Below, in pieces: positions 7,883-16,400 of a stretch of DNA of 64,000 nucleotides (position 1 is the first letter of the stretch; every line of letters starts with the position of its first letter). Source of the DNA: Selenomonadales bacterium (GTDB lineage Bacteria; Bacillota; Negativicutes; Sporomusales; UBA7701); contig JARKNV010000062.1 of NCBI GenBank assembly GCA_029976065.1, forward strand, positions 61,317 through 125,316, given 5' to 3'. A program made the translations under genes and the position numbers. Under the pieces are notes generated by a model, which searched no databases, had not been told where the DNA came from, and worked only from the letters and a program-made list of their open reading frames with translations.

Positions 7883-8488
7883 TTACTTTTTCATCATAGC
7901 GGCAGCTTCGAGAAGGCGCTTAACCTGTTCAGGGGTAAAGCCATTGGCGACAGATAAATCTATTATTTCACGCCACTTGGGGTCGTTCTGGAGCAAGTCT
8001 TGAGTATCGTATAGCCTAGGGTGTCGAATAATAGCCACGATTGTTCCGAGTAGTTCAGCCTTTAAGTTCTCGCTATAAAAACAGACAATAGTTTCATTGA
8101 CTAGCTTGGCAGCTATAATCTGATTAAATTGTGTGGTATCACTTGCTTTCTTGAATAACGCAATATCGCCAGCTTCTAGACCGGCAGAGACTAACTCGTT
8201 ACCAGTAATGCGAATCGCAAAATCGGCGGTAAGTTCGGTTGCCGTATTTATAAAGTCGTTTGTGCCTAAGACTGGGATTACAGTAGGGGTTACTTCACGA
8301 CCTGCAAGCCAATCTATACTGACGTTAAACATATCAGCTATACGGGATAGTGTGTCAAGGTCTGGCTCTCTACGGTCAGTCTCCCATGAAGACAGAGTTG
8401 TTCTATCAACGCCGATTCTAGCGGCAAAATCATTCTGATTCTCGTCTTTTCGAAGCAATCTCAAACGATTGCCTAAGCATATTCCCAT
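7883..8488 (-). CDS. CI/LexA-like repressor with degenerate S24 domain
   Basis: The N-terminal 60 residues form an XRE-type helix-turn-helix (NDFAARIGVDRTTLSSWETD). The C-terminal half has the S24 peptidase-like layout, but the usual GDSM serine motif reads GNELV, so self-cleavage seems lost. The last 40 residues are helical. I chose the ATG at 8488, which has AGGGAG 12 bases upstream. A TTG 18 codons earlier would add two CxxC pairs (CVFC, CGFC) but has no ribosome site. It is probably the element's repressor, divergent from the next gene. Confidence 0.7.
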   Translation of the reverse strand: MGICLGNRLRLLRKDENQNDFAARIGVDRTTLSSWETDRREPDLDTLSRIADMFNVSIDWLAGREVTPTVIPVLGTNDFINTATELTADFAIRITGNELVSAGLEAGDIALFKKASDTTQFNQIIAAKLVNETIVCFYSENLKAELLGTIVAIIRHPRLYDTQDLLQNDPKWREIIDLSVANGFTPEQVKRLLEAAAMMKK

Positions 8489-8669
8489 ACAAAAGCCACA
8501 CTCCCTGCCTTTTACGATACCCGGACAAAAAACACACTTCAATCAATGCGTCGATAAGACTCTTAAAGGCAGGATAATGGGAAAGTTTGTTGAATTTGGA
8601 AATAAAAAAGCGTCACAATGACGCATTAGATTGTTCGGAGCTATGTATTTGGAAAGGAAGGTACCTTGA

Positions 8670-9776
8670 ATGCCAACTATTGAAGAGATTCAAGAACAAA
8701 TCAAACGGCTAGACGGGACAAGTAAACTTTTGGGTTTTAAAGAAATTGGTGAATTGCCTAACATCCTATGGGAAGATGAGAAGGTTGAGGCAATTATTCA
8801 GGGGCGCTATGCAGATAGAAATGGTATACTCGTTGCCACCAATAAGCGGCTAATTTTTGTTGAAAAAGGTTTGCTATGGGGGTTGCGAGTCGAAGATTTT
8901 GAATATAGCAAGGTTTCTTCAATCCAGTATAATGCCGGATTAATACTCGGGAAAATCACTGTGTTTGCCGCAGGGAATAAAGCGGAAATTGACCAAGTGC
9001 CAAAACAGCAGGGCAAGACGTTTACCGATTATGTTCGGGCAAGAATGACGGGGGCAACCCCCCACGCAAGTTATAAAGAATTAGCTGCCACTTCAGAAAA
9101 GCCAACTGGCACGAAAATTTGCCCGGAATGCGGAAAACCGATAGCCGACGAAGCTAATTTTTGTGCTGGGTGCGGCAAACAGATACCGCAGACCCTTATT
9201 GCGCAAGAGATTAGCTCAAGTAAACCTGAACCCCCGGCAACGGGGAAGCGAGAAGGGGAAACTGGAGTAGCTAAGAAAGGATGCCTTGGTTGTTTGGGTC
9301 TAATAATTGTCCTTGTAGTAGTGGTGGCAATTTTTGGAGGTTCTTCGGATAAGACAAAGCCTTCGACCGTACCAGCCACGACCCAACAACAAGGGCAGGC
9401 TAAACAAACCGCCGAAGCGCCAAAGAAATCAGCACGAGAAGCGAATATCATCAGCAACAATTTCCTATCGTTTGACAAGGCATATGACGAGAAAACCGAT
9501 ATTCAACGAACGGAGTATTGGAAGCAAGTAAGAGGTAAGTACGTTAAGTGGACAGGGACCGTCGCCGATGTCAGAGACGGGGGAAATATTTATTTTATTG
9601 TAAGGCCGGACACGCTAGTAGCAGATTTCGTAGCGGACTTTGGTTCTAGCCCAGAAGCAAAGAAAACACTTGTGAATATTAAGAAGGGAACGAGACTAAC
9701 AATAATTGGGAAACTGCTTGGGGATAAAGGGGCTGTTATGCCTTGGCTACTGGAAGATATTGAAATAGTTCAGTAG
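8670..9776 (+). CDS. PH-like, zinc-ribbon, membrane-anchored OB-fold protein
   Basis: Domains in order are a bacterial PH-like domain (residues about 35-125, with the ATNKRLIFVEKG strand pair typical of these lipid/protein-binding folds), a zinc ribbon (CPEC at 151-154 and CAGC at 165-168), one transmembrane helix (about 206-224), a Thr/Gln-rich linker, and a C-terminal OB-fold-like domain (about 260-368, YVKWTGTVADVRDGG). The PH and zinc parts would be cytosolic and the OB domain outside. Its start follows GGAAAGGAAGG. It is divergent from the repressor, so it may be under its control. The role is unknown; envelope surveillance or accessory cargo of the element are possibilities. Confidence 0.65.
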   Translation: MPTIEEIQEQIKRLDGTSKLLGFKEIGELPNILWEDEKVEAIIQGRYADRNGILVATNKRLIFVEKGLLWGLRVEDFEYSKVSSIQYNAGLILGKITVFAAGNKAEIDQVPKQQGKTFTDYVRARMTGATPHASYKELAATSEKPTGTKICPECGKPIADEANFCAGCGKQIPQTLIAQEISSSKPEPPATGKREGETGVAKKGCLGCLGLIIVLVVVVAIFGGSSDKTKPSTVPATTQQQGQAKQTAEAPKKSAREANIISNNFLSFDKAYDEKTDIQRTEYWKQVRGKYVKWTGTVADVRDGGNIYFIVRPDTLVADFVADFGSSPEAKKTLVNIKKGTRLTIIGKLLGDKGAVMPWLLEDIEIVQ

Positions 9777-9830
9777 CAAGCCTTGCGGCTAGGGAAGAGG
9801 GCTTTCGAAAATTTACCTATATACCATTTA

Positions 9831-9867
9831 GGAAGCGGGAAACAATGCCCCGCTTCCTTTTCTTTTT
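9831..9867 (+). terminator. Terminator after the PH/OB-fold gene
   Basis: A perfect 9-bp stem GGAAGCGGG / CCCGCTTCC is followed by TTTTCTTTTT. Confidence 0.8.
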
Positions 9868-9949
9868 GAAATATCTTAATGGGATGCTAAGCGCCTGTTT
9901 GGGCTGCTACGAGTTTAACACTTTTCCTTAATAATTAAATGGTTTTTAA

Positions 9950-10045
9950 AGGCGGGGACTTTGCGAGGCGTGGGGGGCGGGGTCAATATTGGGGCGGGCA
10001 GGGTCTGAAAAATTTTTGCAGGTTTTTGGGGAAATGGCCAATAAA
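9950..10045 (+). repeat. Repeat A, copy 2 (diverged)
   Basis: GGGGACTTT, GGGGGGCGGGGTC, GGGCAGGGTC and AAAAATTTTTGCAGG occur in the same order as at 3425-3515. The gene-free stretch 9777-10366 holds this, repeat B copy 2 and the terminator at 9831; I see no other feature there. Confidence 0.5.
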
Positions 10046-10105
10046 GCAGAATGCTTCATCAGTCCGTAGCAAGGCGGTTCCAATGTGAAGGGTTTCCCCC
10101 TAGGG

Positions 10106-10152
10106 CAAGATTTTTCGTGCTTCCTACGGTCTCCTAGGCGGCCAATTTTCAT
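10106..10152 (+). repeat. Repeat B, copy 2 (diverged)
   Basis: CAAGATTTTTCGTGCTTCCT followed by ACGGTCTCCTAGG matches the segment at 3206-3252 with a few substitutions. Confidence 0.6.
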
Positions 10153-10366
10153 GCATGAGGCTATTTTTGCCCAAAATGCAATGATAATAACATACAGATA
10201 TGATAAAGCTAGGGAAATACCGGCTTTAAGTCAACAGCTAAGCCGATAATACGCTTCGCGTTTGTTGGCGCATCTGAAAAAAATATAAGAAATTTTGTCC
10301 AAACAGTGTATGAAAAATAGGGCATGCTGAATAGGATGTTAGTGACTATAGAAAGGAGTGAAAATA

Positions 10367-10549
10367 ATGGAAAACACCAAACTAATTCCGCTAGCATCTC
10401 TTTGCGCCAAGAGAGGAGGGCCTATCGACTGTTCACTTAGCCATTTGTACAAGGCTGCAAGGACTGGGGAAATACCGGTAGTTCCTATAGGGAGAAAAAT
10501 CCTGGTGCCGACGTGGTGGGTTGAAAAAGTGACGGGCAATAATTCCTAA
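10367..10549 (+). CDS. Excisionase-like helix-turn-helix protein
   Basis: A 60-residue protein whose central part, CSLSHLYKAARTGEIPVVPIGRKILVP, is the small winged-helix of excisionase/MerR-like proteins: a recognition helix followed by an arginine-bearing wing. I took the ATG at 10367, with AAAGGAG seven bases upstream, rather than the GTG three codons earlier. Such proteins direct excision or act as transcription factors in phages and integrative elements. No integrase is adjacent, so the name is based on the fold only. Confidence 0.6.
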   Translation: MENTKLIPLASLCAKRGGPIDCSLSHLYKAARTGEIPVVPIGRKILVPTWWVEKVTGNNS

Positions 10550-10754
10550 GCATTTCCCAAGTGAGCGGCGGGGAGCTGGTGGACAAGCAGGTAGCTTATG
10601 AACAATACTTTGCTCGTTCCGCTACGGCCGCTTGCGAATCGGGTTCCGCCGCTTGCGGATTCACCTGCATCAGCGCGCAGTAGATGGAGAGTTTAGATAA
10701 GTCAGTCTAGATATAAGTCAGTATAGTTAGTGTGCTGTTTTTCTTCACTACTAC

Positions 10755-10824
10755 ATGGTAAAAAACTTGCACTAGTAGATGTAAAAAACTTGCACTAGTG
10801 GATGTAAGAAATCTACACTACATG
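10755..10824 (+). repeat. Three 23-bp iterons, candidate replication origin
   Basis: Three head-to-tail units of 23-24 bases run without gaps. The first two are nearly identical (ATG(G)TAAAAAACTTGCACTAGT) and the third is diverged (ATGTAAGAAATCTACACTAC). They end 57 bases before a gene with a replication-initiator-like winged helix. Iterons next to an initiator gene are the usual layout of plasmid and phage origins, and they may also autoregulate the gene. Confidence 0.5.
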
Positions 10825-10881
10825 CTGGAGACGCTTCATCTATATAGTGGGAAATAACAACGTCACGAAAGGATGATAAAT

Positions 10882-11559
10882 ATGAAAAACGCTCCCAAAT
10901 TTGTAAAAATGCCAAAGCTACCACAGCTTGCAAGTGCAAAAAGTATGGCGGTCTTATACGTCTTGTGCAATATGGCAGATAATCAGACAAAACAATGTTT
11001 TCCTTCTAGGCCATATTTAGCTGAAAAGACGAACCTGTGTGAGCGAACGGTGGACTTAGCTATTAAAGAATTAGAAGCATTAGGAGTGCTGTTGGTAGAC
11101 CGAAGGGCTAAGTATAGTAGTAATCTTTACACGGTAAATTTTCATTCTTGTGATGGTAGCGATGCGCCTACAGACGTAAACGAGAAGATGGTCCAAGAGA
11201 CCAACAAAAACACCAAGTTCAAACAATCACCCCAGGAGGTGACCGCCGCAGGGGGCGGAAAAGAGGACGATTCTCTGATAGAAGACGATAAAGAGGTAAG
11301 CGAGGAGGAATACTCGGAATTCACTCGTCATGCGAAACTTTGCATGAAAGAGGTTTTTGGGCTTGAGATTTCGGAAAAAGAGACCAAAAAGTTGAGCAAG
11401 GCGACGAAAAATAACTGTGATATATTAAAGGAAGCTTTCAAGCGTTGCAAAACGGTACCGAATATTAAACACCCAATTCCTTATCTTTTGGGAGTTACAA
11501 AGGAACTTAATCCTGCAGATTGGCCTAAACCCCAATTTCCAGTAAGCGTGTGGGGCTGA
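10882..11559 (+). CDS. Winged-helix replication-initiator-like protein
   Basis: Residues about 15-90 form a winged helix of the phage/plasmid replication type (Helix_turn_helix_36): the stretch MAVLYVLCNMADNQTKQCFP leads to RPYLAEKTNLCERTVDLAIKELEALG. The rest is charged and lacks a known catalytic motif. I chose the ATG at 10882 because AAAGGA lies nine bases upstream; an in-frame ATG three codons earlier overlaps that site. Three iterons lie just upstream. It may recruit host helicase to an element origin, as phage O-type or DnaD-type proteins do. That role is inferred. Confidence 0.55.
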   Translation: MKNAPKFVKMPKLPQLASAKSMAVLYVLCNMADNQTKQCFPSRPYLAEKTNLCERTVDLAIKELEALGVLLVDRRAKYSSNLYTVNFHSCDGSDAPTDVNEKMVQETNKNTKFKQSPQEVTAAGGGKEDDSLIEDDKEVSEEEYSEFTRHAKLCMKEVFGLEISEKETKKLSKATKNNCDILKEAFKRCKTVPNIKHPIPYLLGVTKELNPADWPKPQFPVSVWG

Positions 11560-11652
11560 GAGAACCCCTTTTGAGTCATGTCAGTATGAAGTCATTATGA
11601 TGTCAGTCCAAAGGCTGAGTTCCAAATAATTTCGGTAAAAAGAGGTGTTATC

Positions 11653-12549
11653 TTGGGCGGTTTGGGGAGCGGAACCTGGAGAAGACAAGGCCGGAAGCGT
11701 CTGACATCGGAATGTATGGCTCTAGATATAAAAGATGCCGAAAAAGTGGACAACCTTCAGATAGGGGTTCAGTTTCAAGAAGCCGCGTGCAACTTCGGGG
11801 GAGAGCGTAAATGGTTCGTATGTCCCGGAGGGTGCGGGAGGCGGGCGCGAAAGCTCTACAGGTGGCAAGGAGTATGGCGATGCAGAAAGTGTCATGGGCT
11901 TGCTTATAGGAGCCAATTACGTAGTAAGCCATTGAATAGCCTGGAAAAAGCCAGGAAGCTGAGGATGCGGCTTGGTGAGGATAAACCCATAATAATGGCC
12001 CCAATGCCCCCTAAGCCGCTTCAGATGACTCATAGAAGATACCAGAAGGTAATTGCAGATATAATGCAAGCAGAAATTAAAGCCATAAGAGAGATAGCGG
12101 TCTTAGGGCTGGGGTGTGACCAATTATTCAGCAGGAGGGAAAAAGCCGTGAAAGAAGTTCAGGGGAAGGTAGAAACGAGATTACCAGCAGAGCAACAAAG
12201 CGTGATAGAACTGCTCTCTCAAGGCATACAGGATGCGGAGGTTGCCAGGGTTACGGGTGTAAGCCTGGACGAGGTAAGGGTCTGGAAAAGCAATGACTCG
12301 GTTTTTATTGCAGAGCTAAACCGTCTGCGCAAAATTCATTGGGAGAACTCCGTTGACCAACTGCGGGGACTGGTACCCCGTGCCCTTGCTGCCCTACTGG
12401 AGGTGTTAAATGATTCTGCGAACCCCCAGAGGTGGCGTGCGGCCATGGAAATATTAAAGGTTGCGGGACTAAGCCCTGAAGCCTCTCACGATTTAGGACG
12501 TATGATAGGACCGGACGACCCTAAAGAGATAGAACGTAGGATTCGGTAG
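11653..12549 (+). CDS. Zinc-ribbon and HTH protein of phage/element type
   Basis: This 298-residue product starts with MGGLGSGTWRR, a signature opening of a widespread family of uncharacterised phage and element proteins. A zinc ribbon follows (CPGGC at about 57 and CRKC at about 76). The C-terminal half carries a helix-turn-helix (IQDAEVARVTGVSLDEVRVW) and resembles terminase small subunits in layout, without clear identity. The TTG start at 11653 has AGAGGTG upstream. A clean terminator follows. It is the last intact protein gene of the AT-rich island. Confidence 0.55.
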   Translation: MGGLGSGTWRRQGRKRLTSECMALDIKDAEKVDNLQIGVQFQEAACNFGGERKWFVCPGGCGRRARKLYRWQGVWRCRKCHGLAYRSQLRSKPLNSLEKARKLRMRLGEDKPIIMAPMPPKPLQMTHRRYQKVIADIMQAEIKAIREIAVLGLGCDQLFSRREKAVKEVQGKVETRLPAEQQSVIELLSQGIQDAEVARVTGVSLDEVRVWKSNDSVFIAELNRLRKIHWENSVDQLRGLVPRALAALLEVLNDSANPQRWRAAMEILKVAGLSPEASHDLGRMIGPDDPKEIERRIR

Positions 12550-12560
12550 ACCAAAGGAAA

Positions 12561-12587
12561 AAGAAGAGCTAAAAGCTCTTCTTTTTT
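12561..12587 (+). terminator. Terminator at the end of the element genes
   Basis: A 10-bp stem AAGAAGAGCT / AGCTCTTCTT with loop AAA is followed by TTTT. Confidence 0.8.
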
Positions 12588-12676
12588 GCTGTTTATATGT
12601 GATATTACCCTTTTAGTCGTTTGGACATTTACCCCAAAGAGTGTGGTATCATAATATCAACTAGTGAGGTCACTCT

Positions 12677-12754
12677 GACCCGCTTATTTCCTGGGAACCA
12701 AACGCGCAGTGAATGCCCCTACAGGCGACGGTTCAAATCCGTTCGGGGTCGCCA
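12677..12754 (+). pseudogene. Broken tRNA: 3' half with CCA
   Basis: GACGGTTCAAATCCGTT is a T-arm, followed by acceptor strand CGGGGTC, a discriminator G and CCA. GACCC at 12677 could pair with GGGTC, but the region between has no recognisable D-arm or anticodon arm. It is either a recombined tRNA 3' end (attachment site) or a decayed tRNA gene. Confidence 0.5.
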
Positions 12755-12757
12755 TTT

Positions 12758-12832
12758 GCGGAAGTAGCTCAGTGGTAGAGCATCGCCTTGCCAAGGCGAG
12801 GGTCGCGAGTTCGAATCTCGTTTTCCGCTCCA
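12758..12832 (+). tRNA. tRNA-Gly (GCC)
   Basis: All four arms fold: acceptor GCGGAAG / TTTCCGC, D-arm GCTC / GAGC, anticodon arm TCGCC-TTGCCAA-GGCGA with anticodon GCC, and T-arm GCGAG-TTCGAAT-CTCGT. The gene includes an encoded CCA. It looks intact, and it sits between two damaged tRNA genes at the island edge. Confidence 0.9.
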
Positions 12833-12837
12833 TTCAT

Positions 12838-12911
12838 AGGGGTATAGCTCAATTGGTAGAGTAGCGGTCTCCAAAACCGTTGGTTGTGGGTTCAAGTCCT
12901 CCTAACTAAAC
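12838..12911 (+). pseudogene. tRNA-Trp (CCA) with a replaced 3' end
   Basis: AGGGGTATAGCTCAATTGGT and the anticodon arm GCGGT-CTCCAAA-ACCGT identify tRNA-Trp with anticodon CCA. After GTTCAAGTCCT the sequence departs: the T-stem no longer closes, and CTAACTAAACC replaces the acceptor strand that should pair with AGGGGTA. It cannot form a normal acceptor stem. This is the pattern left when an element inserts into, or is lost from, a tRNA 3' end. A hairpin GAGCAGG / CCTGCTC follows at 12924-12947. Confidence 0.7.
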
Positions 12912-13083
12912 CGTAAGATAAGTTGAGCAGGTAGAAATAACCTGCTCTTTCCTATTTATAGGCAGTATGAGCTTTCTCTTTCTTGGCTAAAATGGATAAT
13001 TATACGTTCCCAAAGTATGGTATACTAAATATACAAAATGGCGTTGTGAGGTAGATATAACGTCAAAAATTAATAAAGCTAGA

Positions 13084-13335
13084 CAGGAAATAGCCGTTGC
13101 CCCGGAAGTAGTCAAAAAGGGTGTCGGCCGCGAGTTGGTCGCCAGGCTGACCCAGGAGGCCGAGGAGCTGGGAGTCAAGACCCTATTCGCCCTCACCTAT
13201 CAACCTGAATTTTTCGCCAAACAGGGCTTTACCGAGGCCAACAAAGACAAACTCCCCCACAAGGTGTGGAAAGAATGCATCAACTGCCCCAAGTTCCCCA
13301 ACTGCGACGAAGTTGCCATGATCAAGGAACTGTAA
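13084..13335 (+). pseudogene. 5'-truncated GNAT N-acetyltransferase
   Basis: Only the C-terminal part of a GNAT acetyltransferase survives: from about IAVAPEVVKKGVGRELV, the acetyl-CoA binding region, through TYQPEFFAKQGF to the Cys-rich tail CINCPKFPNCDEVAM typical of ArgA-like N-acetyltransferases in clostridia. The frame is open leftwards into AT-rich, unrelated sequence, with no start codon or ribosome site. The switch from AT-rich to GC-rich sequence falls at about 13090, exactly where homology begins, so the gene was cut at the island boundary. A translated remnant from TTG 13135 is unlikely to be active. Confidence 0.75.
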
Positions 13336-13442
13336 ACTTGTCGCCTCCGGGCCCGCGTCTTCGGACGCGGGCTATTTTAGTTTGCAGGACAATGGCCGCG
13401 CCGACGCCAATATATAAGACATCCGATTCGGGAGGAAAAGCG

Positions 13443-16400
13443 ATGCACACTCTCTATTGCACGCCGCTGGGCGAAACGGTGCGGGACGAGTTCACCGCCG
13501 GACTGGCCGCAGCCGTAAGCCAGGGTCTGGGCCGCGAGCAGGCCTTTCTCCTGCCCAGCGCCCACCTGCTCGGCGTCGTCCGCCGCGGCCTGCGGGCGCA
13601 GGCGCCGGCAGGCTACGAGCAGCCCAACCTGCTCGCCTTCGACGACCTTGTCAGCGAAATCGTCGCCCGCGCCGGCCTTTCCTGCCGCCTGATGGACAGA
13701 CTGACGCAGGAAATGGTGGTCGCCGACGTTCTCGACGGCCTGACCAGAAGGCAGGCCCTGCCGTATTTCGGCGCCATAGCCTCCTTCCCCGGCTATATCG
13801 GCACCGTTACCAGCCTGCTGGCCGAAATCAAACGCACGGCCGCCCCGCCCGAGGAATTCCCCGTGGGGGCCAGCGGCAGCCCCGCCAAGGACGCCGAAGT
13901 CCTCGCCATCTACGAGGCTTACCAGGAAAGGCTGGCGACGAGCGGGCTGGCCGACCTCGAAGAATTGTATTTCCTGGCCATAAAAGCCCTCGACGCCGGG
14001 CTGGAGTTGCCATACAAAAAGCTTTACATAAGCGAATTCTACCTTCTCACGCCGCTCCAGCTCGCCCTCGTCAAAGGACTCAAACGCTCGGCGGCGATCG
14101 ACATCGGCATCGTCTACGAGCATAACCGCCCCGAGGTCTTTGCCGCCGTCGAGCAGACCTACACCGACCTTGTCGGCATGGGCTTCAGGCCCGTCTTCGT
14201 CGCCGGCCGGCGGCAGACGGCCGCCAGCCTCGACCATATCCGCCGCACCCTGTTCGCCTCCAGACCGGAACCTTTGGCCGCCGCGCCCGGCGTAGCCGTC
14301 GTCAGCAGCCCCACCCGCGCCAAGGAAATGGCGGTGGCTGCGGCTGCCATCAAGAAACTGCTGCTCGCCGGCGCCTGCCGGCCGGACGAGGTCGCCGTCG
14401 TCGTCCGCGATCCCGGCCTGTGGGGCGGGTTTCGCGAAGTGTGCGGCGAATTCGGCCTGCCGGTCAGCCTGGCCCGCGAGGAGCGGCTGGCCGACCAGCC
14501 GCCGGCCCGTTTGCTGATAAATATCCTGAGCGCCAGGGTCGACGGCGGCTCACGCCCCACCGTCCTCAACCTGATCAAGTCGCCGCTCGTCGCCGACCGG
14601 CTCGGCATCGACGCCGACGCCGCCGAGCAGGCGGCGTTGGGGCGGATCATCCGCACCTGGCGGGACTGGTTCGGCGTCTTCCGGGGCGAAAATGCTCCGG
14701 AAAGCCTGCTCGCCTCCCGGCGGGGCTTCGACACGCTCGGCCGCCTGGTCACGGCGCTGCCCCGGCAGGCGACAGGCGCCGCCTTTGCCGCCGCCCTCAA
14801 AGCCGTCTTCGACACCCTCGGCATCCCGACGACGCTTGGGAAATCCTACAAGGACGGCCGCATACCCTTGTCCGTCCTCCAGGCCGGCCTGCTGGCCTGG
14901 CAGCAATGCGTCGACACGCTCGATGCCCTCACGGACGGCTTCGCCCTCGCCGGCCAGGCCGACAGGCCGCTGGCGGCCGCCGACTTCCTGCGCTGCTTCC
15001 GCCAGGCGCTGGCCGGGCAGACGGTGCGGCTGGACGGCCATAACGAGCAGGCCGTCCAGGTAATTAGCCCCGCCGGCGTGCGGGGGGTCACCTTCCGGGC
15101 CGTGTTCATCCTCGGCCTCGCCGACGGCGAATTTCCCCTCAGGGAACGGGAGAACTGGCTGTACGACGACCGCGAGCGCGCCGCAATGGCCGCCCTGGGT
15201 CTCACCCTCACCACCGCCGCCTTCCGGCGGGCGGAGGAGGACCTCTATTTCGCCGTCGCTGTCGCCCTGGCCGGCGAAACCCTCACCCTCAGCTGCCGCG
15301 AGGACGCCGAAACGCTGCTCTCGCCTTATGTCGCCGAAGTGCTCCGCCTTTTCGCGCCCGGGGCCGTGGCCACTGAAAAATTCAGTACCGTCGACTTCTT
15401 CCCCGCAGCCTACGAAGCGGTCTTCTCGGCTCGCGAACTCACCGGCAAAGCCCTCCTCGACAGCCGGGACGCCGCCGGTCCCGAGGCGTGCGCGGCCGCC
15501 GGCCATGTCCTCGCCAACCTCGCCGACGACGACTTTTCGCGGCGGGTCGCGGCCGAAAGCAGCCGCGGCCGCGGTCCCGGCCCCTACGACGGTCTGGTGG
15601 GGCCGGACGAAGGGGAGGGGGGGCCGTACGCGCTCAGCATCACCGCCCTCGAAGACTACGCCCAGTGTCCCTTCCGTTACTTCGCCACCCGTATCCTCAA
15701 GCTCCGTGAGTGGGAGGAAAAAGAAGAGGAAGCCGGCTTCGACGTTATCGGCAACATCTATCACGAAGTGCTGGCCGCCTTTCTGCGCGCCCACCGCGGC
15801 GAAATCCTCAAACCCGAGCGGGCCGCGGAATACCGCGCCGAACTGTCCGATCTTCTGGACGTCGTTTGCCGCCGCCTCGCCGCCGAGGACAAAACCTTCG
15901 GCAGCAAAGCGTGGGAATACAGGCGGCGCCGCCTCGAAACCGCCTTCGGCCGCTGGCTGGAATTCGAAATCGCCGAGCAGAACGGCACAGGCCTGTCTTT
16001 CACCCCCGCCTACCTCGAATGGGGCTTCGGCCTGCCGCCCGGCGATGGCATGGACGACGCCTCCGTCACCGCACCGCTGGTGCTGGATGGCGGCGGGCAG
16101 TCGCTCCGGGTGGCCGGCAAGATCGACCGCATCGACGCCGCCGGGAGCAAACTGGCGGTCATAGACTACAAACGCAAATACGCGCCCCCCTTCCGCGATC
16201 TGGCCGCAGGCACCGACCTGCAGGCCGCCCTCTACATCATGGCCGCCGAGACCTTCCTGTGCCCGCCCGGCGGCGAAGTGGCCGGCGGGGGCTATTACTC
16301 GGTCGAGAATGCCAAAAAGGAAGGCGGCATGTGGCGGGCCGAACTTGCGGAAGAGATAAGCCACCGTGCCGCCAAAGAGGCCGGCAACCTCGACGCTGCC

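Noticed and set aside
8489-8542. TTG start adding two CxxC pairs to the CI-like repressor
   Set aside because: The TTG directly follows an in-frame stop and has no ribosome site. The downstream ATG has AGGGAG. The cysteine spacing is noted but not enough to prefer it.
13266-13442. N-terminal extension of AddB in the ORF track
   Set aside because: These codons lie in the acetyltransferase remnant and spacer. ATG 13443 has a proper ribosome site.
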